Of a DNA stretch of 64,000 nucleotides, positions 58,601 to 64,000 are shown in pieces (within the stretch, counting starts at the first letter, position 1; each line of letters opens with the position of its first letter). Made by a program: the position numbers and the translations under genes. The notes beneath the pieces were generated by a model. That model had not been told where the DNA came from. It ran no database searches and saw only the letters and a program-made list of their open reading frames with translations. Source of the stretch: Cadophora sp. MPI-SDFR-AT-0126 (taxonomy: Eukaryota; Ascomycota; Leotiomycetes; Helotiales; Ploettnerulaceae); assembly GCA_020747065.1 (NCBI GenBank), contig JAGMVK010000006.1:186001-250000 (forward strand), written 5' to 3'.

Positions 58601-58901
58601 CCAAGTCTTCGAAAAGCAGAAAAAGTATGACGACGCGAGAAGATGGTATCAAGATGCTCGTAAGTTGCGAGATACACTAGTTTCACCAGAGTATCCATGT
58701 CCTGGCGTGAACTTGGACGAGGAGGATGAGATGCTGATATATGACCAACTCGTGCAAATTTGGTCAGGACGCACGTCCGGGACATTGAACGTTGAAGATC
58801 ACATCAAGAACCAGCAGGATGGAAGCGATAGCGTGGATTCTATGACAAGGCCTGGCGGAGCGCACAATTCATGGTGGTGCCTATTATGTTTTTGGCCCTA
58901 G
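55684..58901 (+). CDS. HET-NB-ARC-TPR (fungal NLR-like) protein, frame broken once
   Basis: The HET domain opens the protein (PPYAILSHTWRDDDEDVTF, YFWIDTCCIDKSNN) and continues MFRWYRDSQKCYVYLAD and FTRGWTLQELIAP. Between these blocks, around 55951-55957, the frame shifts by one base with no GT-AG explanation. Next comes an NB-ARC NTPase: P-loop LDGLGGSGKTQIALEY, Walker B WLLVFDNV reached after intron 56800-56848, GSIIYTTQSS and GGLPLAIAHVAGYI. After a short intron (57396- or 57411-57442) a TPR array fills the C-terminal ~450 residues, including LNNLAGAYMNCDDWQNAETV and SIGAIHCSRNELDEAERYL. Such proteins act in heterokaryon incompatibility and self/non-self recognition, where HET triggers cell death on ligand sensing by the repeats. 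The frame break means an inactive allele or a sequence error. Confidence 0.85.
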
Positions 58902-59510
58902 GATGTTGGCTATCATGATTGACCAGCAGGCGTTCTGCTTGTTACGAATAACGACGCAATGACATTACCGTTCTCATCAATGCCTAAGAAGAATGAATCC
59001 CTTGTTCTCGCTAGCATTCTGGACTACCTGTGAGCATGTAACATGTGACTGTCTTTCGGAAAGATGCAAAGGGACGCTGCCACATGGAAGAATTTCGCTA
59101 CACATTAGGATATCGATAAGTTAGGGTTAAATGATCCTGATTTAATAGCACGATGTAATCTAGCTACCATGAGAAACAACGGCACGTGCTTTGCCACTGA
59201 GAGTGGGATCGGTGATGTCCCCAGCCCGATGGATGTTCGGTATCATCAACACAAGCGGCGGATAGTCAGCATCGTACGCAGAACTCGGTTTAGGGCAAAT
59301 TCGAATCACATTCTCGAATGTAGAGAACGAGTTCGAAGCTATTCACGCTACGTGTAGGGGACTGCTAGTTAGCCTTGCACAAGACAAGCGCCCTTTCGTG
59401 TCACCTTTCGACGCGATTAGCATATTGGGTAACTTAGGTCGACTACTAACACATACAACACACGTGAGATATGGTTCCTCAAGTTGATGACTACAAGTAG
59501 TCTACTGATG
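58902..59510. other. Intergenic, about 0.6 kb
   Basis: 3' flank of the HET-NLR gene and upstream of the aldo/keto reductase. No gene recognised. Confidence 0.5.
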
Positions 59511-60798
59511 ATGGAGTACCAAAGGTTAGTCGTGTTTCTCCATTGCTGAAGAGGCCAAACGCAGCCATCGTCATCATCATCATCATCATCATCACGGTAC
59601 AACACCCACAGCACTGTGTCTAACCAAAACGTGTTGTACGCAATAGATTAGGCAAATCTGGGCTCAAGGTATCCAAGATAATTCTAGGATGTATGAGTTA
59701 CGGCAGCTCGTCATGGGCGAAATGGGTGCTGGACGAAGAAGCCTCGCTGGACCTTCTCAAGGCTGCATACGACAAAGGCATTACGACCTGGGACACAGCC
59801 GAGATCTATTCTAACGGACAGTCCGAAGTTCTCATCGGAAAAGCGATTCGCAAATTCTCTATCCCTCGTGAACGGCTTGTGATCATGACAAAAGTGTTTG
59901 GAGCTGTGGACGAAGAAAATGTGGAGAATCGTGTTGAGCTGCCTGTGGAGTCCGAAAATGAGGGGCAGTGGGTTAATAGATGGGGGTTGAGTCGAAAGCA
60001 TATCTTGGACTCGGTGGATGATAGTGTGAGGAGGTTGGGAACTTACATTGATGTCTTGCAAATTCATCATACGGATCCGGAGGTAGAGTGTGAGGAGATT
60101 ATGAAGGCTTTGCACGATGTGGTTTCTATGGGCCATGTTAGGTATATTGGTGAGTTCCTTCCAGTGAATTTCATTGATAAACATGTGTCGTACGAACCAT
60201 TATCGAATCAATTGTAGTCAGATATCTGTATCGACCTAGCATGAATGGATGAAAGCTCATCTCCACCTTAGGTGCCTCATCCATGTACGCGTGGCAATTT
60301 TCCCAACTCCAATTCACAGCAACTATCAATAACTGGACCAAGTTTATCTCCATGCAAAACTTCTACAATCTTCTCTACCGCGAGGAAGAGCGAGAGATGA
60401 TGCCTTTTTGCAAACATACCGGCGTAGGTCTGATGGCCTGGTCACCTGTAGGAAGAGGGCTTCTTGCCCGTCCTTATGAGAAGAGGACGGATTCTCTTCG
60501 TTCAAAGAATGATGCCAGGATCACTTCCTTCTTCTTGCAGCATGAGAATACTGCAGAAGGGGAAAGAGATCGAGAGACATGTAAGCAGGTGGAAATAGTG
60601 GCTGAGAGCAAGAGCGTGTCTATGGCGAGTGTCGCTCTGGCTTGGGTTCTAGCGAGAGGAAGTTTTCCAGTTGTAGGGATGAGTAGTGTCGAAAGGATGG
60701 ACGACGCTATCGCAGCTCTAGGCATCGAGCTGAATGAGGAGGAGCAAAATTTCCTGGAGGAGTGCTATCACCCGAAGAGAGTTAAGGCACACACATGA
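59511..60798 (+). CDS. Aldo/keto reductase
   Basis: Three exons (59511-59524, 59647-60149, 60272-60798) give 347 aa. The 14-nt first exon supplies MEYQR and joins to LGKSGLKVSKIILGCMSYG, the standard AKR start. The catalytic tetrad is complete: Asp and Tyr in WDTAEIYSNGQSE, Lys in LVIMTKVFG and His in LQIHHTDP. The cofactor end has GMSSVERMDDAIAALGI, the usual NADPH-binding block. Length and order match the YakC/Tas-like and aryl-alcohol-dehydrogenase-like fungal AKRs, which reduce aldehydes with NADPH in the cytosol; substrate unknown. Both introns are 122 nt; intron 1 contains a (TCA)8 microsatellite. Confidence 0.88.
59571..59594. repeat. (TCA)8 microsatellite in AKR intron 1
   Basis: Eight uninterrupted TCA units inside the first intron of the aldo/keto reductase gene. 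Confidence 0.95.
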
Positions 60799-61051
60799 CT
60801 AGGTCTGATCAAAGCACATAGCAACCCTATCTCAGTGACAGATAGGTGCAAACGTCTTCATTTCATTCTCATCCTTGACGTGGATAATGCTAATGCTCAC
60901 TTGTGAACGACATTGGTACACAGCCTGCCTGAAGAAAATACAGTCCGCTCAAACTTCGCAAGAAACCATCCAAAGCGTATCTCAAATAAGCGCTGATCCA
61001 TATGATCCGATCCAAGCCCTAGCTACCACCGCGCAACAATGCTCCGCATGC

Positions 61052-61571
61052 TTAAGAAGCAATCCCATTATCTTGCACACCACTTTTCAACACCAAGGCA
61101 TCATCTACGCCTTCCGCCTTGAAGCCAATGTCCACCTTGTTTCCAAACCACTTCTTCCACGGCTGCGCTCTCTTATCTTCGGAAGCTTGCGCTGGAGCAA
61201 TGGGAGTCGATTGGTTCGCAAAGAAACCGCTCGTAGGGCTGGGGAAGGTTGTACTGGCGGCTGGCATCTTCCGAAGCAGAAATTCCGTCGTAGTTGAGTC
61301 TATTCAACACGGCATTAGCGTATGATATGGTATATGATAATAGAATCTAGAGTAACCAACCTTACCTGAGGTGGAGTAATTTCCGCTGATGGAGAGCACT
61401 GGGATGGATAGAACTGGGATGGATAGAACTGGGATGGATAGAACTGGGATGGATAGAACTGGGATGGATAGAACTGGGATGGATAGAACTGGGCAGCTGT
61501 GCGAATGAGACTCTGGAGCCTTGATCAAAAATATCTTGTTCCAAGGCTGCGTTGAGCCTCTGCCACGTCAC
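61052..61571 (-). CDS. Hypothetical small protein with pentapeptide repeats
   Basis: No family recognised. A minus-strand frame through the minisatellite reads about six copies of SIPVL, then SISGNYSTS. A GT-AG intron of about 70 nt (about 61300-61370) joins it in phase to STTTEFLLRKMPAASTTF and on to QPWKKWFGNKVDIGFKAEG, ending at 61052. The alternative frame reads SIHPS repeats from an ATG at 61571 and joins to a different tail. The first model has no ATG in its repeat exon, so its start would need another exon. Either way it is a weak gene model. Confidence 0.3.
61399..61493. repeat. 15-bp minisatellite, six full units
   Basis: CTGGGATGGATAGAA repeats head to tail at 61399, 61414, 61429, 61444, 61459 and 61474, ending in a partial unit at 61489. 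Units appear identical. Being a multiple of three, copy changes would keep a reading frame through it. Confidence 0.95.
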
Positions 61572-61763
61572 AAGATGCCACCCCTCGCCCTCACACGCTC
61601 ACGTTATTGAGATTTAGCCTACTAGGAGGGTAGCCTTGGACGAATGAATGAGCAGGACTGCAACCAATCATCCCTTCGTTGCATGCATGAACAGAAGCAT
61701 GACCATAATTATCTATTCAATCAACACTCTTATCACTTCTGATGATCTCGCGATAAAGTCGGG

Positions 61764-62306
61764 ATGGCACTTCAAGCTCCAGCCCCGCGAGATGAACGAG
61801 CTCGATTTCTCTATCTTCTTTGGGATGACAAATTCTTAACAGAGAAACCGTATCAAGTGTTTGTACCGCTACCAGATGGTGTGCCTGAAGAGCGGCAATC
61901 GAACCTCAACTTTGCGCAGAGCGAGGAGGTTATTGTGATGGATATTCGCGGGCATCCTATCGATGACTTCTCACTAGACACGAGCGGCTTTGAGGTGGCT
62001 CGATGTGAAACTAAATTGGAGGACTTCTTGTGTCCGGACGATATCGAAAGTATCTATCTGCAGGAAATGAAAGACCTGCTCCGTGCCAGGATGCCCGATG
62101 CAGAAAAGATTGTCATTTTCGATTGGAGGGTATGGAAGTTCCCACAGGAACTTATGACTTAAAGAACAACACAGTGTAACAGATGCTGATGCAACCCCAA
62201 AAAGCAGATTCGGAAAAGTGTGGAGACGAAACCAGATGAAAGAGTTAATATGGACGACAAAATGACACCTCTGCTGCCTGCGCAGCATGTCCATATTGGC
62301 AGTTGA
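61764..62306 (+). pseudogene. CmcJ/AsaB-like oxygenase, C-terminally truncated
   Basis: Exon 1 (61764-62129) has the N-terminal features of the fungal CmcJ/AsaB/NvfI-type hydroxylase-desaturase group: EKPYQVFVPLPDG, EEVIVMDIRG, DDFSLDTSGFEV and KIVIFDWR. A 78-nt intron (62130-62207) joins to IRKSVETKPDERVNMDD and PAQHVHIG, where the iron-ligand region starts, then TGA at 62306. Family members run to about 280-350 aa; here only 164 remain and the rest of the metal site is missing. The break is followed directly by a run of ten T (62314-62323), as if an inserted sequence replaced the 3' half. Family assignment is by motif memory. Confidence 0.6.
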
Positions 62307-62313
62307 ACACAAC

Positions 62314-62753
62314 TTTTTTTTTTCGGTTTCCCAAGGTCGGTTAGTAAGCTCGCCGCCTCTACTTAGGCCTCTCTCTTCACCTAGCTTACCTGAGCAGCCT
62401 GAATAACCTGAGCAGTCCCTGAGTAGCCCCTGAGTAATACCCACTACTTACTCACATATTTAATCTCTAACTAATCTGGATATAAACTAGGGTCTTTTTA
62501 GTTCATTTTTGTTAAGTTTTGGCGATAGCCCCCTGGGAGCCTAAACAGGCTTCCAAAGGATCTTGAATTGGACCCTTATGAAAATAGACCCACGTTATGT
62601 TATAGGTAATCGCTTACGGTAGTGGAGTATAAAGGTCTTATTAAGGAGAGAGATTTGCTACTGTTTCTTATAAACCCTCTTCCTGTCTCTGTTTACAACC
62701 TGAATTCTTCCTTCTTAGCTCGATTACCAGGTTGTTTTTAATATTTTTTTTTT
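62314..62753. other. AT-rich segment bounded by two T10 runs, possible insertion
   Basis: Runs of ten T at 62314-62323 and 62744-62753 bracket about 440 bp of non-coding AT-rich sequence lying just past the truncated oxygenase. A retroelement or processed insertion in minus orientation would leave such an oligo-T edge; no coding part or clear target duplication was seen. Confidence 0.35.
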
Positions 62754-62875
62754 CCAGATAACACTACATATTTCATATTATTTTAATCCTTTTTATTTTT
62801 TTACTTTACTTTTACTATTGCATGACTCTGTACGATGCTAAAGCGTAAATAACCTGAAGATTTCTTCAAGAAAGC

Positions 62876-63966
62876 CTATGAGAATGGCTCCGAGAAGAAT
62901 GATGGCGGAAACTGACATAGAGGCACTTCAGCACCATGATCATAGCACCTCTTGCATTTCTCCCAAACGCATAGGAACGAACCGCCTTCCTGGCAGCAGA
63001 GCGGTCCAGTGGTTCCGAATGTTTCAGGCACACAGGTCTGTCCCTCTCTGGCACATGCTGGCTGCGCCTCGCAGAGTCCTTGAGGAGAAAGATGCGTGCC
63101 ATCTAAGCATCCGATGTCGCATTAAAGCTGTCCGACCTTGCCGCATGTGCTAAAACAGAAACCCTCACGGGTGTGCAATCCCGAGTCACAGCCGTCTCCC
63201 GGGCCGTCGCATGGTAGCTTTCCGTCGGAGCCACAGTAGGCACATAAACCCCGACGCCTCTTCAGTGGAGGATAACAGCCAGTTCCTGGACATGGCAGGG
63301 TATTTTGCACTCCACATATCTTGCATACAGTGCCGACAACCTGTAAAGGAGCCACACACTGTCCATCATCGCAAGTCTCTTCGTCATCATGACCACAGTG
63401 GTACGTACAAAGCCCGTTCTTTATCCTCAGACCTGGCACACAGAAGTTATTGTCGCAGTGTGACATCCCTTCTGAGCCGCAAAACTGGCACCGACCTCGA
63501 AGAACGCCCAAGCCCGGCTTGCAATGTTCCCAGTCAACATAGTGAGTACACATCCGACTGGATCTATCTTGCACGCCGCATTCGATCTGATCAACATCCC
63601 CACAAGCTTTGCAGAAACCACCTATCTCAATGTGATGTGGCTCACACCCTTTGTTACACCAAGACTCGCTGAACGGGTCATCGCACGCAACTTCATCAGT
63701 TCCGCCGCACAGTACGCAGACGCTGTTACTGAGCTTCAGTGGATATTCACACTCTCCACCACATGGAGGGTTGTTGATTCCTCCGCAATAAAAGCATGTT
63801 CCGCGGGTTCCTTGGCTACCATCCTCGAACTTGCAATCCAGATTGATGCCAATACATCTCGCAGTCGCTTGGCTGGCATCTGGAGGGCAGCAGGCCGTAC
63901 CAGGTGCGCTACTACAAGCGACACAGCGATGTGTTGGTTGATCGCAAGTGCCTTGAGCACACATGT
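62876..63966 (-). CDS. Cysteine-rich tandem-repeat protein, 5' end off-window, internal TAA
   Basis: The exon starts at 63966 after a 3' splice site (TTTAATAG), so at least one upstream exon lies beyond the window. It encodes about nine repeats of 27-45 residues with the pattern CxxCG, a variable loop, C, a second C, then a short GL/PL stretch and Gly. Examples are CFYCGGINNPPCGGECEYPL, CQFCGSEGMSHCDNNFCVPG and CKICGVQNTLPCPGTGCYPP. Such spacing implies disulfide-rich extracellular modules. After CGKVGQL an in-frame TAA (63122-63124) interrupts, yet the same frame continues with CDIGCLDGTHLSPQG and further Cys-rich sequence to 62876. The stop is either a recent nonsense change (one transition from CAA) or the true end. 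Function unknown; probably secreted or surface-bound. Confidence 0.65.
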
Positions 63967-64000
63967 CTATTAAACCAAACCCAGTAAGTGAGTAGACGTC

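Noticed and set aside
59417..59614. Minus-strand ORF with an Asp run
   Set aside because: The run is the (TCA)8 microsatellite inside the AKR intron read on the other strand.
1..64000. tRNA, rRNA or CRISPR arrays
   Set aside because: No cloverleaf with a convincing TTCGANNC arm, no rRNA-like block and no regularly spaced repeat-spacer series were seen; the only tandem array is the 15-bp minisatellite.

Overview
The window comes from a filamentous ascomycete (Pezizomycotina). The evidence is the gene density, short introns (about 46-122 nt) with GTRNGT donors and CTRAY branch points, fungal-only families (GT69, GH72, DUF7702, HET-NB-ARC-TPR), a 6-methylsalicylic-acid-type polyketide synthase, and transposons decayed by CpA-to-TpA transitions typical of repeat-induced point mutation (RIP). 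A Leotiomycete is my guess, but the sequence alone does not fix the class.

Layout. 1-1575: a RIP-degraded pogo/Fot transposase running off the left edge. 1955-5230: a tail-to-tail pair of Golgi-type mannosyltransferases (GT69 and OCH1-like GT32). 7272-8109: an LRAT/NlpC-like cysteine-enzyme candidate with a Gly/Ala-rich hydrophobic tail. 8796-9594: a 799-bp almost fully palindromic MITE. 10436-12864: a secreted GH127-type glycosidase in seven exons. 13615-14718: a DUF7702 membrane protein. 15170-17593: a second pogo-like element with perfect 80-bp terminal inverted repeats and a dead transposase. 18013-19502: a GPI-anchored GH72 glucanosyltransferase. 21131-23063: an MFS sugar porter. 24622-26393: an unrecognised membrane protein. 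26757-29528: the ribosome-biogenesis WD40 protein Utp13.

From 29.7 to about 54 kb lies a secondary-metabolism region. It holds a 6-MSA-synthase-type PKS and a divergently transcribed salicylate-hydroxylase-like FAD monooxygenase. Together they predict decarboxylative hydroxylation of 6-MSA to a methylcatechol. Further on are a kelch membrane protein (probably a bystander), a broken MFS exporter, an intact SDR, an alpha/beta hydrolase, a dying SDR paralogue, an unrecognised 454-aa protein and a P450 with one frameshift and three amber codons. The core enzymes are intact, while exporter, P450 and second SDR are dead, so the cluster looks partly decayed. A P450 scrap and a 158-bp MITE follow.

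55.7-58.9 kb: a HET-NB-ARC-TPR (fungal NLR) gene with a one-base frame break. 59511-60798: an aldo/keto reductase. 61.0-61.6 kb: a weak minus-strand gene carrying a 15-bp minisatellite. 61764-62306: a CmcJ/AsaB-like oxygenase truncated at an oligo-T tract. 62876-63966: a cysteine-rich repeat protein with one in-frame TAA, running off the right edge.

Intron positions were inferred by eye from reading-frame continuity plus splice consensus. No tRNA, rRNA or CRISPR array was found.
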